Below are positions 33,449-44,702 of a stretch of 64,000 nt of DNA, one piece after another. Position numbers and translations under genes: made by a program. Numbering within the stretch: position 1 is the stretch's first letter; every line of letters begins with the position of its first letter. The stretch is from Molossus alvarezi (taxonomy: Eukaryota; Chordata; Mammalia; Chiroptera; Molossidae). The notes below the pieces were generated by a model. It was not told the DNA's origin, made no database searches, and saw only the letters and a list, made by a program, of their open reading frames with translations. Location of the stretch: positions 24,660,488 through 24,724,487 of the forward strand of contig CM073898.1 in NCBI GenBank assembly GCA_037176705.1, given 5' to 3'.

Positions 33449-35640
33449 ATCTCTAAACCACTGTATTAAAAGCATTTTTTGAAAAAACAAAATAATATAA
33501 ATAAAACAGCCAACCAAACCAAAAAGAAAACAAAAAATAAAACCCCTTCAGACAACTTTGTAAGTTTAAGATGTTTTTGTAACTTTAAGGAATTCTTATC
33601 TCTGAAATGTTGTTTTATACAATACATTGGAGTTGACCAAAAACCAAAACCCATTTGTTCATTCATATGAATTAAACCTCTTTAGACAAGCAGAATTCAA
33701 TATGGTTCACAGGACATCTTTGGATTCCTGCTACATTTCTCAAATATCACATCCTTTTCTTTCTTGTTAGCGGTACTTCTACTTGCTGTTTCCAGAGCCC
33801 AAGTGGGTGGGGGTGGTAGGTGATGGGGCAGGGGTGTGGGCAAGGCAGACACTCTACATCACCCGCATAAACGCAGCATTTTAGAAAAGGCGAGACCAGC
33901 AAGTAGAGACAGGAGTAACCCAGGCATTTTGTGTGTCTGGTTAACTCAGGGGCTCACTGTAAGCTTGCAGCCTATGGGGTCAGAGATCTCTCCAATCACT
34001 CAGTTCCTCAGCCTTAAAACACCAAGCTCTTGCAGCACAGAACTAGATGATTATTTTCGCTTCAGATGGACAGTTGCTGATTTGTTTTTAATTGTATTAG
34101 ATGTGCCTTTACATTCTGGTAGCTACTTTGTAAGGAGTTCCACTTATTTCGTGTGGAATAGCTAAATGTACAGCGATATGGAGCGCTATTATGAAATCTT
34201 GGTCAAAGGCAAATGACTTAAGGCACATGTAAAATTTGTGTAATCTGTGCCCTTGAAATGTGTCTTAGAGACAGCTTCACACCCCTGCCTCTCGGCATTA
34301 TCACCTCGGTAATGCTATGAGTCTCACCACCGAGAAGACAGTTCCCCTTACCTCTGACCAGCCTTTTCCTCTTGTGCTGTGACAGTGGAGATGGGGAACA
34401 GCTGCTCTCTTTTATAGCCTCACAGTTACTTTAATTTATATCTGCTGTAAACATGATTTCTTAAAACGTAATAGGACATTTCAGTTTGGCATGTAGAAGA
34501 GGCCCTCCACCTTGCCCCAGTCATTCCCAATAGATGTGTTTTATTGCTTTAATTTATGTTTTTGTCTCTGTTGTTGCTTTTTTTTTTTTCTTTTATCAGT
34601 AGTGTGATTTTATTTTTATCACCATATTCCTCCTAGGAATTTTCCAGGCTTGTGGCATTCCAGAATTTTACTAATTCAACAACCCCCACTGGCAGATAGA
34701 TGATCTCGATAAGACAATAAAATAAAAAGCTTAAAAAATGCTTCATGGTCTCCAAGTTAGCAGACTCAGGTGTTACTGCAGCTCTTCATGGGTTGCGTGG
34801 ATAGAGTTTGTGGACAAAAATACACAATTTATTTGTGTATCTAGTATTACTACTATTTTATACATGTGAGAAATACCTGAGAGGGAAATCTTGGAATGAA
34901 ATGAAGTCCCTGCTTCCCTTTAGAAGTCTCTCTACCCTGTCCAAAGCACAGAGAAGTCTTCTGCAAGGACTGTCTGATACCTTTTACCCACTGGTGTCTG
35001 TCTGACCTGTGACCCAGAGGGCAGGCATAAAGAATTTAGAAACAGGCATATGATTCCTCCAGAGGAAGTTACATAATGTTTAAGCCATGGGGCTAGAGTT
35101 TCTCCTGTCTGTGGATTTATGGCCCCACGTGGAGACAGAGAATGCAGCAGCAGATGAATGAGCCCCCTCTATTTGGTCTGCCATTGCTCACCATTTCAAC
35201 TGCCTTGCATAGTAATGTTTCCACTCCAGCCCTTCACCTAATTCTCGGTGAGCTTAAAGACATTTCTTACTGATGCAAAGAACCCCAAAGCTGATTAGGG
35301 TGTCTTTGGGGATTTTACAAATAGGGGAGGAGAGGTCAGATGTTGAAGCAGGTGGTCTAATTTTCATGGTTAATTCAAAGTTCTTTCTTCCTACAAGTGG
35401 CATCTGTGATTTATTCTCTAGTGTAGTCAACTCCATTTAAAACAGAACAGCAGGTAAAAAGGATCTAAAGATCTTCCTAAAGGATTTCTCTTTTCCATGA
35501 TCAACTACCTTGGAAAATATGAGTTCTTCTCATAGTCTTATTTCACAAAGGAACTCTGCCAGAATTGGCCAATTTCAGTGGCAGATTTGCACTGTTGTCG
35601 ATACATGTCACTCCACCCGAGGAATGGCTCCTCTCTGGAG
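33449..35640. other. Unclassified noncoding stretch
   Basis: About 2.2 kb with no recognised repeat, RNA or exon. A/AACC-rich at 33475-33545 and a T-run at 34577-34589. The 109-codon frame at 33836-34165 has no domain. Confidence 0.45.
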
Positions 35641-35772
35641 TCCATCATGGCTTTCGGTGTTTGATCTGAATTCCTTTCTTTGGTCATCAAGATTGAATGA
35701 TAATGTTGTACGCCTGAAATTTCTATAATGTCATTAACCAACGTTCCCTCAATAAATTTATTTTAAAGAAAA
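35641..35772 (+). mobile_element. L1-like 3' terminal fragment
   Basis: GAATGATAATGTTGTACGCC, TGAAATTTCTATAATGTCATT and CTCAATAAATTTATTTTAAAG match the same type of 3' end as at 22.1 kb and finish in A-rich sequence. Confidence 0.5.
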
Positions 35773-35799
35773 GATTGCCATCTGCTCCTTCCCTTCACA

Positions 35800-36115
35800 C
35801 TTTAGTTTTCCTTTAAAACTCTGGCCAAGAGCCACCTCTTCCAGGATGTGTTCACCAATTTAGATTTAGCTGCCCACTGCCAGGTGTTCTACACAGATCC
35901 TGCCCTTGCTCTACAACTCTGCCGTCTGACACGTTTCTCACAACCGTTCTGCGAGGAAAAGTGCCGGTGTTACCTCGCTCACAGAACCAGGTTTGGTTTT
36001 AAAGACCTTACTCCTAACCACTCAAGAATTGTCTCCCCCTTACCCCCGACGTGTGAACCATTGGAAGGTAGTTCAACCACCCCGAGAAAATCTTTCAAAG
36101 CATTTCCTTGAACAA
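35800..36115 (+). mobile_element. Possible L2 fragment
   Basis: TTTAAAACTCTGGCCAAGAG, CCACCTCTTCCAGGATGTG and the pyrimidine-rich continuation resemble the L2 3' region. Weak match. Confidence 0.35.
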
Positions 36116-36129
36116 ACGCAGCGGTGTCT

Positions 36130-36350
36130 CTGAGTATAATTCTGGAGCCAGTTTTAGGAAAAAGGTGTGGTTCACATCCCTACAGTAAAATCGCAGGTAA
36201 TCACATTAACTTTGTCGGGTGATTGGAAGGATTACATGAGATGATGCATGCACAAGTTTTAGCAGCATTGCGGGCATAAAGTAAGTGTTCAATTAGCAGA
36301 AGCAGTGATTAGTGCGATTATTACAGTGGTGGTGGTGGTGGTTGCTATCA
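36130..36350 (+). mobile_element. MIR SINE, degenerate, with TGG tail
   Basis: GGAAGGATTACATGAGATGATG, CATAAAGTAAGTGTTCAATTAG and a TGG-rich run at 36326-36341 match the 3' half of MIR. Confidence 0.6.
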
Positions 36351-37420
36351 ACTCACTACTTGTTTGAGGTCAGGCCACTCTGGAGTTTAACCTTGAAAAG
36401 TTAGGAAGATAAAGGACCAGGAATCTCCTGCGGCAAAGGTGACCAAGAAAATCATCATCAAAGAAGGGCAATAGAATATTGAGGTTACATCAGGAGGCAA
36501 ATGAAACAAACAAAAAACTTCTAGAGATTTTGAGGTAGAGAAAAATTGAGCAAAGGGAATAGAGAGAAATGTGATGGGAGAAAAGTTATGCAATAAAAAT
36601 GTAGCTGCACTCATGAGAATTCAGAGTTCTACCGCCGGTAGACTCGGGACCTCTTCTGCATGGTTCGACACAAGCCTACTGACTGCGATGGAAAGAGAAC
36701 ACAATGCGTTTTGGTTGAAGGTCATGGTATATAGACATTAATTCTCCCCCTTCACCTCCTTAGAAAACTCAAAAAGAACAAAAATATAAAAACAAATATG
36801 TTAGTTGCCAATAAAATAAGGATATGACTACGATCTGAAACCACAAACTATGGCGCAAACCTGTCGAATGCTGTGAAATCTGGACCAAAATGAGGAAGAA
36901 CACTGGGTACTAACAGCATGCCCTCAGACCTTGGGCAAGATGGGCATGGCCCCTCACTGCTGTGGCAGGCAGCGGCGCTGCCCTGAAATGCCCACCCAAG
37001 GATTCTGTGAGTGATGAAGGTCCCAGGGTGCAGAGGGACCCAATTTGACACCACTAAACATGGCAGGTAGACATGAAGGAGAAACCAAGGCAAGACGCAA
37101 TTTTATCTACTATTCAATTACCAGAGGTGAGATGACATAAAGAAAATGCAGGAAATAGCAGTTTCCAGATGAACAACAATCTCTTAAAATGCAATAACAT
37201 AAAATAAGATATAGAGTGATGCTATATATTCACAGGTTGAGAAAAAGAATAGATTTGTGAGAGGCTAAAGGAGGAATATACCCCATTAGAGCTAATGAAC
37301 ACCCTGCTCTGCTTCACTTCCTCAGACTGTCTCTCAGCAAGTGTATGAGACAGATACTAAGAAAGAATCATGTCCACAGATCTGCTTTGAAATGAGTGAG
37401 AAAATAAAGGAAAAAAGAGT

Positions 37421-37423
<3 letters not shown>
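36351..37423. other. Unclassified A-rich stretch
   Basis: A-rich sequence that may include decayed LINE, but I cannot support a family. No gene recognised. Confidence 0.4.

Positions 37424-37455
<32 letters not shown>
37424..37455 (+). repeat. (AC)n microsatellite
   Basis: About sixteen AC units. Confidence 0.95.
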
Positions 37456-37458
<3 letters not shown>

Positions 37459-37604
37459 AAATTTTCTGAGAAAACAGAGGAAGGCAAAGAGTTCTCTAGA
37501 TTCTCAATGAAATTGTAGAAGATAAATTTAAATGAAAAATATTACAGAGAAGAAAGCCATAGTATAAGCAGCCCAAATTAGAATGAACCTAAGTTAAACT
37601 AAAC

Positions 37605-38060
37605 AGGACTTGCACTCATTCATTCAACATGTAATTACCGAATGCCCCATGCCAACCAGGAGTACTGCTAGAAGCTGGGGTTTTTGTAGTCTTCAAGATT
37701 GGCAGCAACGCCCTGGCCGGTTTGGCTCAGCGGTTAGAGTGTCGACCTGTGGACCAGAGAGTCCCGGGTTCAGTTCCTGCTAGGGCGTGTACCTCGGTTG
37801 CAGTTTGTCCCCAGCCCCCCACAGGGGCCCTGTGGGTGGTGACCAGTCGATGTGAGACACATCGATGTCTCTCTCTTTCTCTCTTTCCCCCTCTCCCTCC
37901 CACTCTGTCTGAGAATAAATAGGAAAAAAGAAAATGGCAGCATCTCTGCCCTCATGATTACAATCTGCAGATTGAACAAATAATGCTATAATGAAAACTT
38001 GATATTTGAACAATTGACATGGGTACGTAAGAGTAATATGAATAACCAGCCCTAAAACTT
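37605..38060 (-). mobile_element. L2 LINE fragment split by a VES
   Basis: Left part: CATTCATTCAACATGTAATT plus GCTAGAAGCTGGGG. Right part after the SINE: GCATCTCTGCCCTCATGATT plus ACAATCTGCAGATTG. These join as one antisense L2 3' end. Confidence 0.65.
37711..37934 (+). mobile_element. VES-type SINE inserted in L2
   Basis: CCCTGGCCGGTTTGGCTCAG head, GGGTTCAGTTCCTGC B-box-like segment, CCAGTCGATGTGAGACACATC, CT tract and GAATAAATAGGAAAAAAG tail. Flanks TTGGCAGCAACG and ATGGCAGCATC form the duplication. The middle region is diverged from other copies here. Confidence 0.92.
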
Positions 38061-38074
38061 GGTTGGTCTTAGGG

Positions 38075-38415
38075 TTTGTTTTGGCCGGTAGCATGTTGTA
38101 AGCCTCAGGGGGACACTCTTACAACTTTGCTACTGGTATGTGAACAAGGCTGGGCTATCCTGCTGGAGGATGAGAGATCATAAGACCAGGTCACCCCCAT
38201 TGTCCCTGTCATACATGTGAGGGAGGTGATTCTAGGCCAGCCAGGCTCCAGCTGACCCATGTCCTGACCATAGATGCGGAGGCAGTTCACCCAAGATCAA
38301 TCAAGCCGGATCAGCAGAACTGCCCCACAGACCTGTGAGCAAAGAAAAATGATGTTTGGTTTTAGCCACAGAGTTTTGGAGTGGTTTTTTAGACAACAAC
38401 AGCTAACTGATGAAT
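38075..38415 (+). mobile_element. Ancient LTR-like repeat, 3' part
   Basis: GGGCTATCCTGCTGGAGGATG, CCAGGCTCCAGCTGACCCATG, GTGAGCAAAGAAAAATGATG, GGTTTTAGCCACAGAGTTTTG, GAGTGGTTTTTTAGACAAC and AGCTAACTGATGA are in the order of a mammalian MLT/ERVL-type LTR 3' half. Subfamily not resolved. Confidence 0.62.
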
Positions 38416-38815
38416 ATCTAAATGTTTTTTTTTCTTGCCTTTAGAGAGAGAATTAGGACATGTCCTTTGTAAAGAAATGTTTACTTGAAATTCAGCACAT
38501 CTAATTATATTTTAGCTTTTTTTCTTCTGTTAAAGTAAAGTAGAACTACATTTAATGTGTTTTTTTAAATTAAAAATAGCTTTAATACTTCTTGATAATA
38601 CTTTCATTAAAAGTGATTTTATTCCATCAAAACTTTATGGTTCAACTTGTCTATCTTTTTAATTGTATATATACATGAGATGTCAGGAACAGTGTTTACC
38701 ACTATTAATAGTTGTTCTTTCATGTCAAATTTGTGTAATTTTTATGTTGTGCTTAGTAGTTTTCTGGATTGCTTCAATTTATTGTGATGGATATATATCA
38801 ACTTTATAACCACCA
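38416..38815. other. AT-rich unclassified stretch
   Basis: Strongly AT-rich with T-runs. No family or gene recognised. Confidence 0.45.
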
Positions 38816-38827
38816 GTGGAATCATTC

Positions 38828-39083
38828 CCTTTTTTTTTTTTTCATCCTCACCCGAGGACATTTTTGCATTTTTGTCTTGAGATAGAGCGGGAGGGAGAGA
38901 GGGAGGAAGACAGAGAGAGAAACATCAATGTGAGAGAGACACATAGAGTGGCTGCCACCCACAAGACCCCAACCAGGGGCCGGGGACAAACTGCAACCGA
39001 GGTATATGCCCTTAGTGGGAACCAAACCCAGGACTCTGGTCCGCAGGCCGACACTCTAACCGCTGAGCCAAACCGGCCAGGGC
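38828..39083 (-). mobile_element. VES-type SINE, left of a head-to-head pair
   Basis: CATCCTCACCCGAGGACATT through AACATCAATGTGAGAGAGAC and GGGACAAACTGCAACCGAGG to GAGCCAAACCGGCCAGGGC. Duplication GGAATCATTC at 38818-38827 and 39086-39095. Confidence 0.95.
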
Positions 39084-39114
39084 AAGGAATCATTCGTTTA
39101 AAAAGAGCGTCATG

Positions 39115-39371
39115 GCCCTGGCCGGTTTGGCTCAGCGGTTAGAGCGTCCGCCTGCGGTCCCGAGAGACCCGGGTTCGGTTCCCGCTAAGGGCACGTACCT
39201 TGGTTGCAGTTTGTCCCCGGCTCTGGTTGGTCGTGTGGGTGGCGGCCACTCGATGTGTCCCTTTCACATCGATGTTTCCCTCTCTCTCTCTCTCTCTTCC
39301 TCTCCCTCTGTCTGTACAAAAAATGGAAAAATGTCCTCGGATGAGGATAAAAAAAAATAAAAATAAAAAAT
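39115..39371 (+). mobile_element. VES-type SINE, right of a head-to-head pair
   Basis: CCCTGGCCGGTTTGGCTCAG head, GGGTTCGGTTCCCGCTAAGG, CACTCGATGTGTCCCTTTC, ATGTCCTCGGATGAGGATAA and an A-rich tail. Perfect 15-base duplication AAAAAGAGCGTCATG at 39100-39114 and 39372-39386, implying a fairly recent insertion. Confidence 0.97.
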
Positions 39372-39399
39372 AAAAAGAGCGTCATGAGTAGTTAGGAAG

Positions 39400-39690
39400 T
39401 GTTTGAAAAATGATGAGACAAGTTGAAAGATATAAGCAATACGGGATCCTGGATTGGCTCCGGGACCAGAAAATGGACAATAGTGAGAAAACTGCTGAAA
39501 TCTGAATAGGTCTATAGATTAGTTATTAGTATTGTATCAATGTCGACACATGGGTTTGATCATTGTACTGGGTTATGTAAGATGCTACAACAGGAGAAGT
39601 TAAGGGTAAAGGGAACTTTTCTGCATTTCGGCAATTTTTAAGTCTAAAATTATTTTAAAATATAGTTAGAAAAGAGCATGAAATTGTATT
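39400..39690 (+). mobile_element. L1-like (L1M) 3' end
   Basis: GGGATCCTGGATTGGCTCCG, GACCAGAAAATGGACAATAG, GGTCTATAGATTAGTTATTAG, CATTGTACTGGGTTATGTAAG and TCTAAAATTATTTTAAAATA match an old mammalian L1 3' UTR in sense orientation. Confidence 0.72.
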
Positions 39691-39734
39691 AAATGATGTA
39701 AATAAAAGGCTGAATTTTAATCTATCTTATTTGT

Positions 39735-39942
39735 TTTTTAAAATATGTTTTTATTCATATTTTAGAGAGAGAGGGAGGGAGATAGAAACATTAATGTGAG
39801 AGAAACACCGATCAGCTGCCTCCTGTATGCCCCCTACTGGGGATCAAGCCCACAACCTGGGCATGTGCCCTGACCTGGAATCAGACTGGGACCTCTTAGT
39901 CCATGAGACAATGCTTAATCCACTGAGCAACACCAGCCAGGC
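39735..39942 (-). mobile_element. VES-type SINE with CTCF-like core
   Basis: TTTTATTCATATTTTAGAGAG, GAGAAACACCGATCAGCTGC, TATGCCCCCTACTGGGGATC, ACCTGGGCATGTGCCCTGAC and the end GAGCAACACCAGCCAGGC. Duplication TCTATCTTATTT at 39721-39732 (followed by G) and 39943-39954. Confidence 0.92.
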
Positions 39943-39954
39943 TCTATCTTATTT

Positions 39955-40616
39955 TTAAAACGTCAAACTTATTATTCTTTATAAAGTAAATGGGGGAACA
40001 GTTTTAAAAATGACCAAGAACTAATGCATATAGTAAGTAATCATTGCTATTTGGTGTATGCTGATTCTAATTCATAGTTTTAGAATTCTAGGATATACTG
40101 GGGAAAAAAATTTATCGATGTAAATATTTAATGTCTGCCATGTATTATCATGAATATTATTAATATTATAATCATGTTTGGTCTGTCAGGGACCATATTA
40201 ATTCTACATTCTGTACAAACAGAAGTTTATATATTTCTTACACTTCTAAAGTAATTGCTAATCTAGTTCCAGCTCAATTTTTTAGATTTAATTTACTTTC
40301 ATCAGAGGAATAATTAAGGAATTAGGACACTAGGTTACATCTCTAAGTTAACAAATCATGACAAATTTGAAAGAGATGTAAATCTGGTATCTGTGATACA
40401 GCAAGGAAAAGACCATTTGGCCTTGATTGAAATAGCAGTTTTTTTCCCCAAAGAAGGGGAACACTTTTTTTTTTATCAGTTATCCTATTCTTTACATCCA
40501 TTTTGGTGTCCTGACTAAATAGAATCTATCTTACACACCAAGTGCCAAAAGATTCTTTAAATGTATAAACAAATAACTCTAATACATTATGATTGTTTCA
40601 TAGAGCAGATATTTTT
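39955..40616. other. AT-rich unclassified stretch
   Basis: AT-rich. No family or gene recognised. Confidence 0.45.
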
Positions 40617-40631
40617 AAAAAGAGCAGAATA

Positions 40632-40904
40632 GCCCTGGCCGGTTCGGCTCAGCAGTTAGAGCATTGGCCTGCAGACCAATGAAACGTGGGTTCGATTCCG
40701 GTCAAGGGCATGTACCTCAATTGGGGTTCATCCCCAGTCCTGGTCAGGGTCATGCGGGAGACAACCAGTCGATGTGTCTCTTTCACATCAATGTTCCTTT
40801 CTCTCTCTTCCACTCTCCCTCCCTCCCACCCTCTTTGTTTATCTTAAGATAAATGAAAGAATATCCTCGGGTGAGGGTTAAAATAAATAAGTAAATAAAT
40901 AAAT
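40632..40904 (+). mobile_element. VES-type SINE, full length
   Basis: GCCCTGGCCGGTTCGGCTCAG head, GGGTTCGATTCCGGTCAAGG, a canonical-looking B-box, CAGTCGATGTGTCTCTTTCA, CT tract, ATATCCTCGGGTGAGGGTTA and an (AAATA)n tail. Perfect 15-base duplication AAAAAGAGCAGAATA at 40617-40631 and 40905-40919. Confidence 0.97.
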
Positions 40905-40919
40905 AAAAAGAGCAGAATA

Positions 40920-42613
40920 ATTCCATACCAGGTTCATTGTAGGGAAATTCCCTGGTGGATTCTAAAGCAAATAGAAAGAAACCAGCAAAAAAAATTTAGA
41001 AACTTGTACTAACAAAATAAACTACATTTTCTTTCGTTTGGGACTAGCCCTGATACCTTTCTTATAAAGAGCAGCAATTCACACCAAGAGTATTATATTT
41101 GTTTACGGAAAGGTTGTTAGACTTTGAAAATACTGTCAAGTCAAATGTCAAGAATGTTAATTAGTAAAAGGAAGGGAAGGGGCCGACTCAAGGTGGTTCA
41201 TCAGCACCAGCTCCCTCTGTAAACAGCTGTGTGTCTTGAATTCCACAGCGACTGCGCGGAGCCTTTCTTTGAACACGGGAGATAATAAATGATAGAGCAT
41301 CTGGCAAAGAAGATATGAAAAGTTGTTGTTCAAAAGGTTTATCAAACAAATATGCTTTTATTGTAAATAGCCAAAAACTGTGTTTCAGTCTGTTTAATTT
41401 ATAACAAGTGGGTATTGACGACTTGGGTTTTACGTCAGCCTTTTTCCACTGTGTTCATTCCCTTTTTGGATTACTAGATGCCCTCTGTTGGAAGGTCTCT
41501 CCAAAGTAGATTCCACAATTCAGAGGTATCTGTAAATTCCATTGACAATTTTCCGATTCTAAACTTTCTACTATTGGACCATCAGCCCATTAGACCAGGC
41601 ATGAAACAGGGAAGAAAGACATTCCCACATTAAAACCAACGTGTTTTCTTTCCTCAATTACTCCACTATCTAACCCTCTTTAGCTATAGTACATGCAAAA
41701 TGGATGGGAATTGATATGACAATTCTTTTTTTTTCTTTTAGCTCTAGAGTTTAACCAAAATAATTTCTTCTTCTGTGCAATGGCAATCCAAATTCAAGCG
41801 AGTAGAACCCGGCAGGCAAGTCTTGGTGATAGACCCTGCATCTGACACTTGTCCATCAAGGCCATATTTAGCTTGGCAGTTAACAAAGTATTTTGCAACA
41901 TCACAGATTGCTTCTCAATTCATTTAAAGCTAACCCCAGTTAAAAATTTTAAAAATTGAATACTTTTTACATATTAATTTTGAATGTACACTGTCAGAAG
42001 TATAAGTCAGCTTTGCCTAAAGAGTAACACGGAACACACCAAAATGCTATGTCTTTAGGAAAAATACCCAGAAATGACTATATCTGTTACTATGAATTCT
42101 GTTAAAGATAAACAAACTCTCTACTATATTAAAAAATAATTAAGAAGGGACAAAAATCTCCCTCCTCTATTGCAGTTATTCACGTTCATTAAACAAATAT
42201 TTATGTCTTGAGCCCAGAATCTAAAATACAATCATCAGCCAATCTTTTCTCTGCTTCTCTCCCCCAAGCGCCAAAATTTCTCCCAACACCTAAATATTCA
42301 CATAGACTCCAAATGGTTTCAATATCTCTATTAGGCAAACAAGTAATGTCCAGGCCAAATTCTCTGACGTATTTTTGACAGGTGCTGATAAAGATGTGTT
42401 GGGTGTTGTTTTTCTTTCTATCTAGTAATGTTCTACCCAGACCGACTACGAAGGGAGCTGGACTGAGGGGGACCAGCTTCAGCAAGCAGTATCCCTGTGA
42501 TGCTCAGACGTTGGTGGCGTGGAAGAATCTCCATGAGCACGAGGACTGGAGACAGGGAAGAAAGATCCAGAAGTCTGCTTCACTTTATATTCTAAAACCA
42601 AGTGTTTTATTTT
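40920..42613. other. Unclassified noncoding stretch
   Basis: AT-rich. A short TTCATTAAACAAATATTTAT at about 42185-42204 could be an L2 terminus scrap. Nothing else recognised. Confidence 0.42.
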
Positions 42614-42628
42614 CAAGCTCAAGGTTTT

Positions 42629-42888
42629 TTTTATTTTTTATTTTTTTTTATCCTCATCCGAGGATATTTTTCCATTTTTTGCACAGATAGAGTGGGAGGG
42701 AGAGAGAGAAAGGGAGAGAGAGAGCGAAACATCGACGTGAAGGGACACATCGAGTGGCTGCCACCCGCACGACCAACCAGGGCCGGGGACAAACTGCAAC
42801 CGAAGTACGTGCCCTTAGCGGGAACCGAACCCGGGTCTCTCCGGACCGCAGGCCGACGCTCTAACCGCTGAGCCAAACTGGCCAGGGC
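42629..42888 (-). mobile_element. VES-type SINE, young-looking
   Basis: TATCCTCATCCGAGGATATT, CACAGATAGAGTGGGAGGGA, ACATCGACGTGAAGGGACAC, AACCGAACCCGGGTCTCTCC and GAGCCAAACTGGCCAGGGC. Perfect 15-base duplication CAAGCTCAAGGTTTT at 42614-42628 and 42889-42903. Many CpGs are still intact. Confidence 0.97.
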
Positions 42889-42903
42889 CAAGCTCAAGGT
42901 TTT

Positions 42904-43472
42904 AAAAAACCCCATTGACAGTGTGTAGTCAGCGGCTGGATGCAAAGCTGAGGATCTGCCCCGAGGGACGAATAGCACTCTGACCTTCGAGACCACCGTG
43001 CCACCTGGGTGTTCACATGTCATCCGCTGAGCCTGGCCCACTGCCAGGCTTTCTGCAGACCCAGTTATTGGTACGTGATGTTTGAAATGGACATTGAAAA
43101 TGGTACATTTGGTGACCAGCAGGATCCCATATAATTCATCATCCAAACTAGACACTTTTAAAAGAGGGTACTGTTATCACACCAAGTCAATAGATATGAA
43201 TGGAATCTGCCCAGGCAAACGGACACATGGCCATGCTATCCAGGGGAGACCTGTTCAGTATGTCTGCATCTTCTCTTTAGTAGGGTTGTAACTGAAATAT
43301 TTACGGCTTCCCTAAAGCCCCACCTCCAGGGTCATACTGACAGGAAATGATTTTGAGAATGCATTTTGAGACAAAACAGATTAGTTGAAGAAAATATCCT
43401 CATAGATGTGTAGCAATAACTATGGAAGAAGGCATATTCCCACTTTGCCTTCTCAGAGGAGATTCTGGAATT
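42904..43472. other. Unclassified noncoding stretch
   Basis: No family or gene recognised. Confidence 0.45.
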
Positions 43473-43516
43473 AGGGAAGGAAGGAAGGAAGGAAGGAAGG
43501 AAGGAAGGAAGGAAGG
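43473..43516 (+). repeat. (GGAA)n microsatellite
   Basis: About ten GGAA units. Tandem GGAA can act as an ETS-factor binding array, but nothing here shows that it does. Confidence 0.95.
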
Positions 43517-44453
43517 CTGGCCTGAAATAAGGGCTTAATTTTACCCTTCGGTAAACAAGCAGACTGGCCATCGGGTTCTTTAAAAATGTTCCCCATCAAC
43601 TTCCACCTCATGTTCATTTCATTTGGTTTGCTTTTGATCGACCTTATTTTATGTCACTTTGTGAAAAAAAGTTATTTTATCTATAGTTTAGAAACCTGGA
43701 TACAGTTTATTAATATCAAGGAAGTCCCTTACATGGGAATTGTACATTATCCCTGCCAGAGCATGGCTTGCTGTCCAGTAGACATCATTTTATGCTTCTG
43801 ACTTTCTTTATTTGAGATGCCCTTGATGTACCATCTCAAATAGAAACACAATCGTCCAGCAAGGAGAGGGAGAGAGAGAAAGGACGCCTGAGCGGCCACA
43901 GGAAGAGAGGCAGGGCTGGGGCCAGGGTGGAGGGGGAATGTAAATAAAGTAAAGGCCTGGGCAGAGCTGCAAGAAATATTTGGCATTCCTGGCTTCCCAC
44001 AAAGGGTAGGTCAAGGAGAGGGAATGAGCAGTTGGGTTGCAGTGTACACCACAACTATTCTCTTTCGGGCCAAATCCAGTCCACTGTATCACACAAATGT
44101 CCCCAGTGGGAAGACCCCGAGTTTGTTCCGCAGTGTGGCAAATGCTCCGGGTAATTACGCACGATGCCTGTCTATATGCAGGACAAGGTCAATGTCTGTG
44201 GCAAAGACAGCTGCTGGTTGCGAGGCTGTGTCTTAAGTCCACTTTGGCGAACAACCAGCAAAGCCATTTTCAGAGCATTCTGCACTCAAGGATGGAGCAT
44301 TGAAAGCCCACTTCCACAGGCCCCAGTCAAAACAAAGACACTTCTTCGCGGTGTTCCCACAGGCGGCCTGTTTCAGAACACTGATGTCAGCTTTCTGTAC
44401 TGGGATTTGGGGATCCATGCTTGCTGTTTCCTGGGTAGTGAATTGAAGATATA
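43517..44453. other. Unclassified noncoding stretch
   Basis: Moderately GC-rich. Contains a perfect short hairpin at 43809-43842. Overlapping frames of 70-109 codons on both strands have no domain. Confidence 0.45.
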
Positions 44454-44469
44454 CCTCTCTTTTTTCTTT

Positions 44470-44687
44470 AAAAATTTTTTTTTTCTTTATTGATTTTAGA
44501 GAGAGAGAACGGGAGAGGGAGAGAGAGCTAGAAACATCAATGAGAGAGAACATTGACTGGCCACCTCCTGCGTGCCCCCCACTGGGGATCAGGCCCCCAA
44601 CCTGGGCATGTGCCCTGACTGGGAATCGAATCAGCGACCTCTTGGTGCATGGGTCAACGCTCAACCACTGAGCCACACCAGCCGGGC
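44470..44687 (-). mobile_element. VES-type SINE, TTTATTGATTTTAGAGAG subfamily
   Basis: TTTCTTTATTGATTTTAGAG through GAACATTGACTGGCCACCTC and CATGTGCCCTGACTGGGAAT to GAGCCACACCAGCCGGGC. Perfect duplication CCTCTCTTTTTTCTT at 44454-44468 and 44688-44702. Confidence 0.96.
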
Positions 44688-44702
44688 CCTCTCTTTTTTC
44701 TT

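Noticed and set aside
39115..39200. tRNA-like sequence with A- and B-box-like motifs
   Set aside because: This and the equivalent segments elsewhere are heads of VES SINEs. They carry SINE bodies, tails and target duplications, so they are not tRNA genes.
43473..43516. GGAA array as an ETS-responsive enhancer
   Set aside because: Repeat length alone does not support a regulatory claim. Listed as a microsatellite only.
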